From Methanobacterium sp. (GTDB lineage Archaea > Methanobacteriota > Methanobacteria > Methanobacteriales > Methanobacteriaceae), in assembly GCF_016217785.1 (NCBI RefSeq), contig NZ_JACRGA010000011.1:1-64000 (forward strand): a DNA stretch of 64,000 nucleotides, in the 5' to 3' direction. Shown here in pieces: positions 9,373-27,133 of this stretch (positions are counted from its first letter, which is position 1; every line of letters begins with the position of its first letter). Below the pieces are notes generated by a model. It saw nothing but the letters and a program-made list of their open reading frames with translations. It ran no database searches and was not told the DNA's origin. Position numbers and translations under genes: made by a program.

Positions 9373-9676
9373 ATTTTTACACCTTATGAAGTAAACTTAT
9401 TTTTGTAGAAGACTTTTTTTAAATCATGTTTTCAATCTAAATAACTGTTTTCCAAAGACACATTTTTGTACTAATTATTATGACTTTTGTAACTTGTCAG
9501 ATGATGTATTACTAAAAAACATCCCATTAATCTTTAAAACACACAATTAACTTTAAAAGAAGAATTAAAATTAATGAATTCACTCCAAAAAATTTTAAAA
9601 CTTTTTTTAAGCAGAATGAACAATAATAGCTAAATTTTATTCCATTAAAATAGAAATCGTGAAGAAATTCCCTTTT
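9373..9676. other. intergenic region, nothing recognised
   Basis: About 300 AT-rich bases between two minus-strand genes. It must hold the promoter of the zinc-ribbon/HEAT gene. No structured element or small frame with an SD was seen. Confidence 0.4.
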
Positions 9677-11080
9677 TTAAGAATATTTTTTGCATCCTTC
9701 TTTTATTCCCCTCATCATTTTGGATTTTAAATCTTCATAATTGGTTATAGCCCCAGGACCGATATGTAAAATGATATCTCCAGGTTTAGAATGTTTAATA
9801 GAGTACTCACCAGCAGTAACCATGTCTTCTGTAGCTATTTTAAGAGCATCGGAATCTCCTGCTCCTTCCAGCACTTCTTGTGCTGATTTCATGTCCAGGA
9901 TACCGGTTGTTTCATTATATCCACTGGCAATGATCACCTGAGCATACTCTCCCAGTACTTTCCCGATTTCTAACTTATCCCTGGGGTTGGTGCTGTCGGG
10001 ATTGTCAATTAATATTATCAAATCAGATTTCTCATCCTGTGAAAACTGTTTTAAAGTGGAAATAATTCCTTCCGGGACAAAAGCAGCATCAAAATGAACT
10101 TCACGACCATGATAATCACCAATGTATTCTAAATGTCCGGGAATTCCTTTAAAATTCATTAAACCCTTTTTTATGGATTCTTCTTTCAGACCATAAGCTA
10201 AAGCAACAGTCGCTGCTGCAACAGAGTTTTCAAAGTAATATCCCCTGAGGTTGAATTTTGTTTCAAATTCTCCTTCACGTCCCTTTAATTTATATTTTAT
10301 CCCAATATTCCCATCCTCAAGATAACCGGAAACATCACAGCCACTGTTCCGTGAGCAGTAATATAATACATTGAGTTCATTGAGATGGTTCCTGCACTGT
10401 GAGCTGGCTATTAGCATTTCACTGGAATGAATGATCATGAGCTTTCTTTTGATATATTTTTCCAGGGAACCCTCAAATTCAGATAAATGGTCAGAATAGA
10501 TATTGGTTATTAACCCCACTTTCAGTTTTAACTCGGAAAGAAGTCGGATTGTTCCATGGGGCAATTCCAAAACAGCAATATCACTTTTAAGGTGATCACC
10601 ATTAATGATTCCGTCTACAATCACTTCACTGAGCAGATTCCCTGAAAGGGATGAGCAGGTCCAAACATTGTATCCGGCATTTTCAAAGATTTCAGATATG
10701 ATATGGGTGGTGCTGGTCTTTCCCAGGGTCCCGGTTACGCCGATTACATCAATATTTATGGCATTGTCCATAATTTTAGAGATATCCTGATTTATAATTA
10801 ATTTTAATTCATTATCAACTAAGTAATGTCTGATTGGAGAATCTTTAGGTATGTTGGGAGAAATGTACACTGCATCCACATCTTCAATATTGGTGGGGTC
10901 ATCCAGTCCCAGGTGAAGATCCACGCCTTCTTCCTCCATTTTGTGGAGAGTTTTTTGGACGCTCTCTGGGAATTCCTCCATTAACTTTTCATCAGTTATT
11001 TGAACCTGGTGACCAGCATAATTTAAAATCCTGGCTGCCGGTCGCCCAGCATTACCTGCACCTATTACAACACACTTCAT
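9677..11080 (-). CDS. Mur ligase family protein (MurD/MurC-like)
   Basis: A 467-residue ATP-dependent amide ligase of the Mur family. A Rossmann-like N-terminus (KCVVIGAGNAGRPAARIL) is followed by the central ATP-binding domain with P-loop GVTGTLGKTST near 118-128, ELPHGTIRLLSELK and NIYSDHLSEFEG (the conserved metal-binding region), and a C-terminal domain starting at FKGIPGHLEYIG. In Methanobacteriales such ligases are thought to build the peptide of pseudomurein; a specific step cannot be assigned. ATG 11080 has GGAG eight bases upstream; an in-frame start 34 codons earlier would add an unconserved tail. The next gene, divergent, is dapL, which supplies a lysine precursor. Confidence 0.8.
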   Translation of the reverse strand: MKCVVIGAGNAGRPAARILNYAGHQVQITDEKLMEEFPESVQKTLHKMEEEGVDLHLGLDDPTNIEDVDAVYISPNIPKDSPIRHYLVDNELKLIINQDISKIMDNAINIDVIGVTGTLGKTSTTHIISEIFENAGYNVWTCSSLSGNLLSEVIVDGIINGDHLKSDIAVLELPHGTIRLLSELKLKVGLITNIYSDHLSEFEGSLEKYIKRKLMIIHSSEMLIASSQCRNHLNELNVLYYCSRNSGCDVSGYLEDGNIGIKYKLKGREGEFETKFNLRGYYFENSVAAATVALAYGLKEESIKKGLMNFKGIPGHLEYIGDYHGREVHFDAAFVPEGIISTLKQFSQDEKSDLIILIDNPDSTNPRDKLEIGKVLGEYAQVIIASGYNETTGILDMKSAQEVLEGAGDSDALKIATEDMVTAGEYSIKHSKPGDIILHIGPGAITNYEDLKSKMMRGIKEGCKKYS

Positions 11081-11650
11081 GTTAAATTCTCCACAATTAA
11101 ATTGCTCTTCCCGATAAATATACTTTGAGTTATAAGTAAAATTTGATTCAAATTTAGTTCTCAAAAGGGAGTACTCCTCCATATTCTCATATTAATAATC
11201 AAATCAATATAGTCCAGGGAATACTGTTAAGATTCTCTTTCTGATATTTTCAATTATTAACTTTATTGTCCATTAAATATATCCTAACTCCAGTATATCT
11301 AGTTTTTATTAATATCACATATAAGCAAGTTGATTCTCCTTGGATAATCCTTTCTACGTATTGTTTTTAATGAAATTGAGAATAATATGTTGAATTGATT
11401 AAATTCGATGAAAAAGGAAATATGTCTCCTTCATAATATGATAACCTTTATTCACCTTAATAAATCCTTTAGGTCTAAATATTCATGGGGGAAGATATTG
11501 AAAAAAGGATAAATAGAGGCAGTTCAATAAGATAATGATGAAGTATATTTAGACTAATGATTGAAAACCGATTTACTTTTCTCAATAATTAAGATGCTAA
11601 ATTGATGATAAAAAAAAACCTATTTATAAAAACAGCAGGAGCGTTTGTAT
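11081..11650. other. divergent intergenic region with dapL promoter
   Basis: About 570 bases. Near the right end AAAACC then TATTTATAAA (11621-11630) is a good BRE/TATA pair for dapL. Its predicted start site falls almost on the dapL ATG (11651), yet a GGAG lies before that ATG, so either the transcript is leaderless or an upstream TATA (for example AAGTATATTTAG near 11541) is used. No gene is visible. Confidence 0.45.
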
Positions 11651-12886
<1,236 letters not shown>

Positions 12887-12899
12887 GATATTCTAAATT

Positions 12900-13035
12900 A
12901 TCCATGAAGAACATTCCAATTTATTCATGGAATGAATATTCCAATTTATTCATGAAAAGATGTTCTAATTATCCATGTGAATTATGGAATAACCTTTTTT
13001 ACAAATCTACATTTTTTTTTATTTTTATTTGTTTT
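12900..13035 (+). repeat. imperfect short repeats and T-rich terminator after dapL
   Basis: Three to four imperfect copies of a block containing ATTCCAATTTATTCATG follow one another between about 12900 and 12985. They are followed by T6 and T9 runs (about 12995-13020), which probably end dapL transcription. The rest of the gap to 13225 is AT-rich without a gene. Confidence 0.45.
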
Positions 13036-13225
13036 TAGAGATTTCTCAATATTAGCCTGAATTAAAAATAGAATAGGTTTGAAAATAATATTTGGGGTTT
13101 GAAAATAGAATATTGGGGATTTTTGAAAATAAAGATAATTTACGGATAAAAATAAATGGGGAAAAAATTTAAATGATGTTTTTAATGATTATGAATGTTT
13201 TTAATGATTATAACCATCATAAATG

Positions 13226-14062
<837 letters not shown>

Positions 14063-14105
14063 TTTTTCAACCCTTTAAAACTGTTAATCTATTGTATTGT
14101 ACTAT

Positions 14106-14163
14106 TTAGGATATGGTTACTTTTAGGATATGAACTATTAGGATATGGTTACGATTAGGATAT
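14106..14163. repeat. four short iterons upstream of rfbD
   Basis: TTAGGATAT occurs at 14106, 14123, 14138 and 14155, spaced 17, 15 and 17 bases. The first and third copies extend to TTAGGATATGGTTAC. They lie 45-100 bases upstream of the rfbD start on the minus strand, where a regulator could bind. Tandem duplication without function is the alternative. Confidence 0.5.
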
Positions 14164-14281
14164 AGGTTATCATTTATAGACATCATAAACGATTTCATAG
14201 ACTCATAGAAGTTTATTAAAAAAATTAAACATCAAATATTTCTATAAAATCAATATTCTCTTTAAAAGAATGCCATGGGTA

Positions 14282-15475
<1,194 letters not shown>

Positions 15476-15812
15476 ACACTCATCCCACCCATCTGGTTTA
15501 TCTTACCTACTAATCATCATTGTAGTAATTTAATGATTTGAAAATCATATTCATGAATCAAATAAATTATGAATAGAATTATTTAAATATTAATCTCCAT
15601 TCACACCTATATCAACAATTATTCTGCTATTAACCATCATGATATCCTTAAATTTAGGGTATGTCTTATCCTAAATGAATAAATGAATTTAATAAACCCA
15701 TGATAGTTTTAATAGTAAGATCCCATCAAATTCACAGGATAGATTGTAAATAATATGTTTACAATCTAATTTGACCTAATATCATCTTAGCCTATATTAA
15801 GCAGGGTTAAGG
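15476..15812. other. intergenic region, nothing recognised
   Basis: About 340 AT-rich bases between argJ and the stop of a small secreted protein gene, both on the minus strand. No gene or clear structure was found; the argJ promoter must lie in its left part. Confidence 0.4.
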
Positions 15813-16136
15813 TCAAGTTGTCGTGTTATAACTGGTGGTCTGGTTGGTGGGTGTTTGAGTATTTGTGGGATTTGTATTCGGTTCCTCGTAAACATCTTCA
15901 GAACTGGATGATGGTGTTTGTACTGTGGATTGTGTGTTGGTGGTTGTATTAGGGGTAGTTGTGTTTTTGACGTTGTAAACAACAGGTAATTCGCTGGGTG
16001 TGCTGATGTTTAAACCAGTATTTTGGGTGTCATTAAAGCTAAAGCCAGTGAACATACTGGCCCCGGTTCCGCATCCAAATGCGATTAATGATATTACCAG
16101 GGCAACTGCTGCCTTTCCCTTTAATTCTTCTTTCAT
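15813..16136 (-). CDS. small exported or membrane-anchored Thr/Asn-rich protein
   Basis: A 107-residue protein. After KEELKGK comes one hydrophobic segment (AAVALVISLIAFGCGTGA), either a signal anchor or a cleaved signal peptide; the cysteine in it is not in a classic lipobox. The remaining 75 residues are rich in Thr, Asn, Ser and Pro (NTTTPNTTTNTQST, QTPTNQTTSYNTTT). They contain several N-x-T sequons, so N-glycosylation outside the cell is likely. It looks like a surface stalk or a small adhesin-like protein. Start ATG 16136, with GAAGG upstream. It follows the palm-domain gene but has its own spacing of about 150 bases. Confidence 0.6.
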   Translation of the reverse strand: MKEELKGKAAVALVISLIAFGCGTGASMFTGFSFNDTQNTGLNISTPSELPVVYNVKNTTTPNTTTNTQSTVQTPSSSSEDVYEEPNTNPTNTQTPTNQTTSYNTTT

Positions 16137-16283
16137 ATAATCAAGCCTTCAATTCTCAAGTAAATTATTTAGTAAAGTGAGGGTTTCCCATAAGAATAGT
16201 TAAACCCGTATTAAAATTGATTATAAACTAAATTGGTTTATATAAACTAAATTTGAATGGACATAAATCTAAATTGGATCTAG

Positions 16284-21667
<5,384 letters not shown>

Positions 21668-21863
21668 ATTTATCACCTTTATAAAAAAATCTCTCAAAAT
21701 TTCAATAAACTACGTTTTAATCAGTTTCAGTCAATAAACAGGTTATCTATGAGTTTCTAGAAAACAATGTTTTAATCAATGTTTTTAATTTTAATTATTA
21801 ATTCTATAATCTAAATTAATTTTAGTCTGAATTAATTATTTAATCTATTAATAGAATCAATTA

Positions 21864-23141
21864 TCATTTAAAATTACCATCGGTAACTATCTTTAACCTT
21901 TTCTCCATCTCCTTGATCCTAGCCCTGGAAGTAGAAGGTCCCTTCTGACCACAGCAACATATGCAATTTGAAAACTGGGGGCAGACCAGGAACCGGGATT
22001 TTGAGGAATTCAAATCACCAATACTTAATGATTCCAGGTGTTTGAGCACCCTTCTTTTTATTCTTTCATCATCAAAATTTCTTTCATCATCCAGATCATT
22101 GGCTAGATATACAGGGGTTTTAACTGTTGAAGCAATTTTTGAGTTACCCCTGGTGGCTATCCTTTCTAAATGCCTATTTTCTATTATTTCTTTTGCCGAA
22201 AGGTTTAATTCAGGATCCCTGTAGGGTATTCCTGCATCAGATAGGGCGATCATTCGCTCATCAGCACTGCTCAGTGGTTTGGGAATTTTATTGAGTGATG
22301 GGGATGCTATGGTTCCTCCACTTCTTCCCAGGGCTGGTCCTTCACCTATCTCAAGACCAGCGTCAAGGAGTGCGTATCGTACAGGGGCTGCAGAAGTGTA
22401 GGTTAAAATAACCCCATCTTCCTTAAGTAAGCTTCTAACTTTGGCCAGGAATTCTCTGCTGTAAAGTTCAGGGGATTTAGTGGGACTGAAAGGATCCAGA
22501 AACACCGCATCATAAACCTGGTTTTTGGGAATTTCCATTACTATTTTCCGGGCATCTTCACAGTGCACCCTAATATCGGCATTAGCTGGTATTTCTTTTT
22601 CCTCACCAGAGAATGATAGTAACCCCTTATTGATCAGGTATTTTTCAATAGCTTTTTTGATCACCTGATGAGATTCTGAATGAATGGATCCTGAAGGACT
22701 GGGTATTATCAAGGTTGCAGCCAATACCTCCCATGATATTTCCACCATATCCATTTCTAAATGTTCTAATTCACCATTCAGAAGGGGTTTGATGATTTGT
22801 TCCAGGGCTGCTGAGGCATTGATTCCCAGTCCACTGCAAATATCCAGAATTGCAACCTTCTTCTTTCCCCTGAGATCTGCAGGTTGAGCGAATTTCTCAC
22901 GGGCCTCACGCAGAGCACCATGGGTGGTGTGCATTGTTTCTATGGATTCATTCATCTTCTGTGACTTTAAAGTGTAGGTGCCATCGGCAGTTTCCACCAG
23001 GAAATCTTTAATTTTAAGAGTGGCCCATTCACGTGCATTTCTATCTCCTTTTTTCTCTTTTAAAGACCATTTCCGCACTATATCCATAGCCTCTTCTTCA
23101 GGAGTTAAAGGAGTGTAAAAGGAAGTTTCGATTTTTTCCAT
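21864..23141 (-). CDS. MnmC/MnmD-like SAM-dependent methyltransferase
   Basis: A 425-residue protein with the MnmC-type methyltransferase domain (Methyltransf_30), which in bacteria methylates 5-aminomethyl-2-thiouridine at tRNA position 34. Seen: ETADGTYTLKSQKMNES and THGALREAREKFA (family N-terminal signature), VAILDICSGLGINASAAL (SAM site), AVFLDPFSPTKSPELYSREF and ILTYTSAAPVRYALLDAGLE with GPALGRSGGTIAS. The C-terminal about 130 residues are extra and end with a Cys-rich motif (CPQFSNCICCCGQKG), which could bind a metal. No oxidoreductase half is present. The archaeal substrate is not certain. The start ATG 23141 has no strong SD. Confidence 0.75.
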   Translation of the reverse strand: MEKIETSFYTPLTPEEEAMDIVRKWSLKEKKGDRNAREWATLKIKDFLVETADGTYTLKSQKMNESIETMHTTHGALREAREKFAQPADLRGKKKVAILDICSGLGINASAALEQIIKPLLNGELEHLEMDMVEISWEVLAATLIIPSPSGSIHSESHQVIKKAIEKYLINKGLLSFSGEEKEIPANADIRVHCEDARKIVMEIPKNQVYDAVFLDPFSPTKSPELYSREFLAKVRSLLKEDGVILTYTSAAPVRYALLDAGLEIGEGPALGRSGGTIASPSLNKIPKPLSSADERMIALSDAGIPYRDPELNLSAKEIIENRHLERIATRGNSKIASTVKTPVYLANDLDDERNFDDERIKRRVLKHLESLSIGDLNSSKSRFLVCPQFSNCICCCGQKGPSTSRARIKEMEKRLKIVTDGNFK

Positions 23142-23665
23142 GGCAATAAAACTCTTAAAATTTTTTTTGAATATACTAAAAACTCATCTAATATACTATT
23201 GTTGTACTGATGTTGATTTTTACTAAAATCGTAGTTGGAAAAATCCATAGTTTGATCAAGATTTATTGGGGGCGTTGCAAATTATATCATCTTCTTTAAT
23301 TTTTAGACAATTCCCAGGGATACAATGATAGATGGAGATGGATGGAATTTTAATGATTTAAATAGGATTAATTAATTCAGGAGGATTTTATTTGATTAAA
23401 TGCTATTTAAGATCCACTAATTAGATATACATAAATAAATAATATAAAATTGTTAGTAGGTTATATTCTGAAATAAAAATGATTCTTAAATAGTGATGGA
23501 AATATAGAGTATACTCTAAACATACAACTACTTAAAACTGCGGATACTATTTTTAATAAAGTCATAGTTTAACAAAATAAAGATTTTAATGTACCAAATT
23601 CTAATTAAATATTTAAAAATTAGGTAATATTTTTAGGATAGGTAATATTTTTAGGAGATGTTGAA
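23142..23665 (+). repeat. divergent intergenic region with an 18-bp tandem duplication
   Basis: About 520 AT-rich bases separate two divergent genes. No small gene was seen. At its right end TAGGTAATATTTTTAGGA occurs twice in tandem (23621-23638 and 23639-23656); the second copy supplies the SD AGGAG for the next gene. Confidence 0.55.
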
Positions 23666-24238
23666 TTGGTCAAGATCATTGGAATTGTGGGAAGTCCCCG
23701 TAATAATGGTAACACTGAAACTCTGGTAACTGAAGCCCTTCAATCTGCCCGGGCTGTTGGGGCAGAGACGGAACTTGTAAAACTGGGAAGTGCTGAAATT
23801 GAACCCTGCGTTGCCTGTGATATATGTAAGGCAACTGGTGAATGTGCCATATACGATGATGTGGGAGGAATACTGGAAAAAATGGTGGATTCACAGGGCC
23901 TGATCATTGGAAGCCCGGTTTACTTTGGAAATGTTACTTCTCAACTTAAAATGTTAATGGATCGTTCAAGACCACTAAGAATGGACTTCAAACTTAATAA
24001 TAAGGTTGGAGGGGCTATAAGCACCGGAGGTTCCCGTAATGGTGGTCAGGAAACCACAATTACAGCTATCCATGAATTTTTACTCATCCAGGATGCCATC
24101 ATCGTCGGCGATGGTGCTCCTATGGCCCATTACGGTGGAACAGGAGTTGGAGTTACTGCTGAGGATGAAGCAGGTATACAAACATCACGTAATCTGGGTA
24201 AAAGAGTGGCTGAACTGGCCATAAAACTCAACGAATAA
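23666..24238 (+). CDS. iron-sulfur flavoprotein / NADPH-dependent FMN reductase family
   Basis: A 190-residue flavodoxin-fold protein. IVGSPRNNGNTETLV (residues 7-21) binds the FMN phosphate, and GSPVYFGNVTSQLKMLMDR and STGGSRNGGQETT contact the ring. A compact cysteine motif, Cys48-x2-Cys51-x2-Cys54-x5-Cys60, is that of the methanogen iron-sulfur flavoprotein (Isf) family, which binds a 4Fe-4S cluster and passes electrons between ferredoxin and small oxidants such as O2 or H2O2. Start TTG 23666, with AGGAG eight bases upstream. It is a single gene. Oxidative-stress defence is the likely role. Confidence 0.85.
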   Translation: MVKIIGIVGSPRNNGNTETLVTEALQSARAVGAETELVKLGSAEIEPCVACDICKATGECAIYDDVGGILEKMVDSQGLIIGSPVYFGNVTSQLKMLMDRSRPLRMDFKLNNKVGGAISTGGSRNGGQETTITAIHEFLLIQDAIIVGDGAPMAHYGGTGVGVTAEDEAGIQTSRNLGKRVAELAIKLNE

Positions 24239-24404
24239 ACCCCATAAAATAAATTAAATCCTTAAAAAATAGTGGATTATATAGTGCTTGTAAAGAGTTT
24301 AACCCACTCTTATTAATATAAAAGATTAGACTAAAATAAACAATTATATATTATTAAATTTAATATAATTCCTCTTAACTTTCAATCCCAAGGGAGAATT
24401 AGAT

Positions 24405-25124
24405 TTGAAAACCACTGAACCCCCACAAAATTCATCTGAAGAACAAAAAGGCATATACATTGTGCTGCCTGCTTACAATGAAGAAAAAACCATAAAAGAT
24501 GTTATGGGTGAATTGATTGACCTTGGTTTCAATTTGATTGTGGTTGATGATGGTTCCACTGACAACACCTACCGTGTCTCCAGGAATTTTCTGAAAAGTC
24601 ATCCATCCCAGGTAAGTCTATACCGACATCCCATCAACCGGGGGTTGGGAGCCACACTCAGAACCGGGATCGAAGCAGCTGTTTCCCATGAATCAGATAT
24701 AATCGTAACTTTTGATGCCGATGGCCAGCACCATTCCCAGGATATTCTCCCCCTCTGCCAGCCCATAATTCAGGGTGAAGCAGATGTGGTGATTGGGAAG
24801 AGGAACTTCAAGGAGATGCCCTTCCGTAAGAAGTTCGGGAATGTGGTGATGAATATCATCACCCTAATTTTCTATGGTAAGGATGTTGATGATTCCCAGT
24901 CCGGTCTCAGGGCATTCAACCAAAAAGCAGCAGGGTTAATGGAACTTCATTCCCGTGATTACGGGGTTTCTTCCGAGATAATTGGAGAAGTAAGACGGAA
25001 AGATCTGCGCATGATTGAAGTGCCCGTAACCACTATTTACACAGACTACTCACTCTCCAAGGGTACCAATACCAGGGTGGGTTTAAAAATACTGGCCAGA
25101 CTAATTAGAAATGTTTTCAAATAA
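24405..25124 (+). CDS. family 2 glycosyltransferase (dolichyl-phosphate-sugar synthase type)
   Basis: A 239-residue GT-A glycosyltransferase. Motifs: YIVLPAYNEEKTI near 18-30, LIVVDDGSTDNTYRVS near 45-60, GLGATLRTGIEAA, and the metal-binding TFDADGQHH near 105. It resembles DPM1/DpgS-type enzymes that load a sugar onto polyprenyl phosphate on the cytoplasmic face; no membrane span is present. Start TTG 24405, with GGGAG eight bases upstream. The next gene, a DUF2304 membrane protein on the same strand, is a common partner of this type and may anchor it. It probably feeds lipid-linked sugars to glycan assembly. Confidence 0.85.
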   Translation: MKTTEPPQNSSEEQKGIYIVLPAYNEEKTIKDVMGELIDLGFNLIVVDDGSTDNTYRVSRNFLKSHPSQVSLYRHPINRGLGATLRTGIEAAVSHESDIIVTFDADGQHHSQDILPLCQPIIQGEADVVIGKRNFKEMPFRKKFGNVVMNIITLIFYGKDVDDSQSGLRAFNQKAAGLMELHSRDYGVSSEIIGEVRRKDLRMIEVPVTTIYTDYSLSKGTNTRVGLKILARLIRNVFK

Positions 25125-25214
25125 CATCTTTCAAAAATAATAATAGATTTTCAAATAGTTAGGGCTTTAAATAATAGAAGTAGGAGCAGTTTAAATAATA
25201 GGAGCACGGTTTCA

Positions 25215-25583
25215 ATGATATTATACCAGTACATAGGATTGATCATAGGAATAATTGGCATAATAGTCACTTTTTTAAGATTTAAAGATGGAAAAATGTC
25301 CCTTAACATGCTCCTGGTGTGGAGTGCCATATGGATACTGCTAATTGTCTTCTCTATCTACCCTGACACCACCACCTTGCTAGCCAATATTACCGGAATT
25401 GGCCGGGGACTGGATTTGATACTGATAATCGGACTCATCGGTTGTTATTATTTTATCTTCAAAATATACAACATAATGGAGAATATTGAAGAGGAAATAA
25501 CCCATTTAGTCCGGGAAATAGCATTGGAAAAGGGTAGGTCAGAGGATAAAAGGGACGATACTTCCCCTAAAGATAATAAATGA
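25215..25583 (+). CDS. DUF2304 membrane protein
   Basis: A 122-residue integral membrane protein with three spans (about 4-21, 33-48 and 64-83: YIGLIIGIIGIIVTFL, LVWSAIWILLIVFSIY, LDLILIIGLIGCYYFIF) and a charged helical C-terminus (NIMENIEEEITHLVREIALE). Length, span spacing and the position behind a GT2 gene match DUF2304 (PF10066), which is of unknown function but linked to polyprenyl-phosphate sugar synthases. Start ATG 25215, with AGGAG upstream. The bases before it contain an imperfect duplication of TTTAAATAATAG with its SD. Confidence 0.8.
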   Translation: MILYQYIGLIIGIIGIIVTFLRFKDGKMSLNMLLVWSAIWILLIVFSIYPDTTTLLANITGIGRGLDLILIIGLIGCYYFIFKIYNIMENIEEEITHLVREIALEKGRSEDKRDDTSPKDNK

Positions 25584-25747
25584 TGCAAATTAAGGGACCA
25601 TAAATACATAACCAGTATAAAAAGGATTTACTAAATTAATTACCTAAAGAAAATTTGATTACCAATTGATTAGATTACTAATTGATTTACTTAGATTGCT
25701 AATTGATTTACTTAAGAAATGGATTTATTAAAGATTGAAACTGATGA

Positions 25748-26932
25748 TCATTTCTCACATTTTCTTGGGCTTTTTTTGATCCATTTTCGCCAGACCTCAT
25801 CCCAGCGTGGATTATGTTTAAGTTTTTTACGACTTTTTAAATTGTAATATAAAATTTTAAAGGTTTCCTTAGTTTTCTTCAGCCAGATGCATGAATAAAT
25901 CAAGCGGAAAAATGTGAAAAATACCTTATGAGGGTATCTGAGTACTGCTCTGGCTATCACTGAGCGAGGATAGTAACGTAGAACAATTATGAGCCAGTTT
26001 TTACTCTGACGGTGCCATTTAAGCACCATTGAATCCTTTTTCATTCCTTTGATTAAATCAGGTGATGAAATACTTCCGGAAACACCTCTTTTATGGTAAA
26101 CCAGTGCTTTTCCTGCAAGGAAAGATTTATATCCACATAAACGTATCTTCCAGGAAAGATCAACATCCTCCAGTTCCACAAAGAAATCCTCATCAAATAA
26201 TCCTGTTTTCTTTAAAACTTCACTGGGGTACAGTGCGGCGGCAGCGCAGGAACCGAAGATTTCCATGTCATTAATAATTCCATTAATCCCATCAATCCCA
26301 TTGACAGTGTTATTTGGACTGATTGAATTTTTAAGAGGAGATCCCATGCAAATATCCTCAGCACCCCACCAGTAACACTCCTGTCCAAGCGAATCAATCG
26401 TTTCTCCGCTATCGTTTAAAAGTACCGGTTGGACGCTTCCCACAGACTCATTATTACCGGCCAGCTTTAACAGCTCATCCAGAAAATATTCATCCACGGT
26501 GGTGTCATTATTCAGAAGCAGGACATAATCTGGATTCAAATATTCCAGGGCAAAATCCATCCCAATATTGTTTCCACCTGCAAAACCATGATTCTCATGA
26601 TTTTTAATTAAAATCAACTTTTTACTAAAATCAGATTCAGGATCTTCCTTACTGGAATCTGTTCCATTAACATCAGCCCTGCCTATTTCGTTTTCATCAA
26701 ATTCTGCTATCTCCACTGGGATGTGCTGGGAAAAATCCTTAATTTGATTAATAGAATCATCACTAGAATCATTGTCCACTAAAACAATCTGAAATGAGGA
26801 GTAATTAATCTTGAAAACAGATTTTAAACATTCTAAAGTGTCTCTCCAGTTATTCCAGTTTATAATTACTATGGAAACCCTGGAACACATCCCCTGATTA
26901 ATGGTTTTATTATTGTTCATGTTCCACATCAA
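25748..26932 (-). CDS. family 2 glycosyltransferase (rhamnosyltransferase-like)
   Basis: A 394-residue GT2 enzyme. Motifs: VSIVIINWNNWRDTLEC near 19-35, IVLVDNDSSDDSI near 50, NHGFAGGNNIGMD, YVLLLNNDTTVDE, and the acidic EDVDLSWKIRL before the C-terminal region. Between the VDND and NHGF motifs it has an extra acidic segment of about 45 residues, also present in the related gene at 33561-34616. The C-terminus is basic. It would add a sugar, possibly rhamnose, to a lipid-linked or surface glycan. It is the last minus-strand gene of the cluster. The start is uncertain: several in-frame ATGs lie within the first 16 codons and no SD stands out. Confidence 0.82.
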   Translation of the reverse strand: MMWNMNNNKTINQGMCSRVSIVIINWNNWRDTLECLKSVFKINYSSFQIVLVDNDSSDDSINQIKDFSQHIPVEIAEFDENEIGRADVNGTDSSKEDPESDFSKKLILIKNHENHGFAGGNNIGMDFALEYLNPDYVLLLNNDTTVDEYFLDELLKLAGNNESVGSVQPVLLNDSGETIDSLGQECYWWGAEDICMGSPLKNSISPNNTVNGIDGINGIINDMEIFGSCAAAALYPSEVLKKTGLFDEDFFVELEDVDLSWKIRLCGYKSFLAGKALVYHKRGVSGSISSPDLIKGMKKDSMVLKWHRQSKNWLIIVLRYYPRSVIARAVLRYPHKVFFTFFRLIYSCIWLKKTKETFKILYYNLKSRKKLKHNPRWDEVWRKWIKKSPRKCEK

Positions 26933-27133
26933 TTCATTAAAATCCGGTTAATAAGAGTGACTAGAATCTATATCCCATGAGTAATACTTTATCATACTAG
27001 TCATCTTTATCCCTTTTATTACTATGATTATTAATCCATATGGATAATGGAATCAGGTATGGGCCATGAATCTTTAGGAATAACGGAATCATTTATGATT
27101 CATGATGCCATTAATGAAATATCAGGATTTTTG

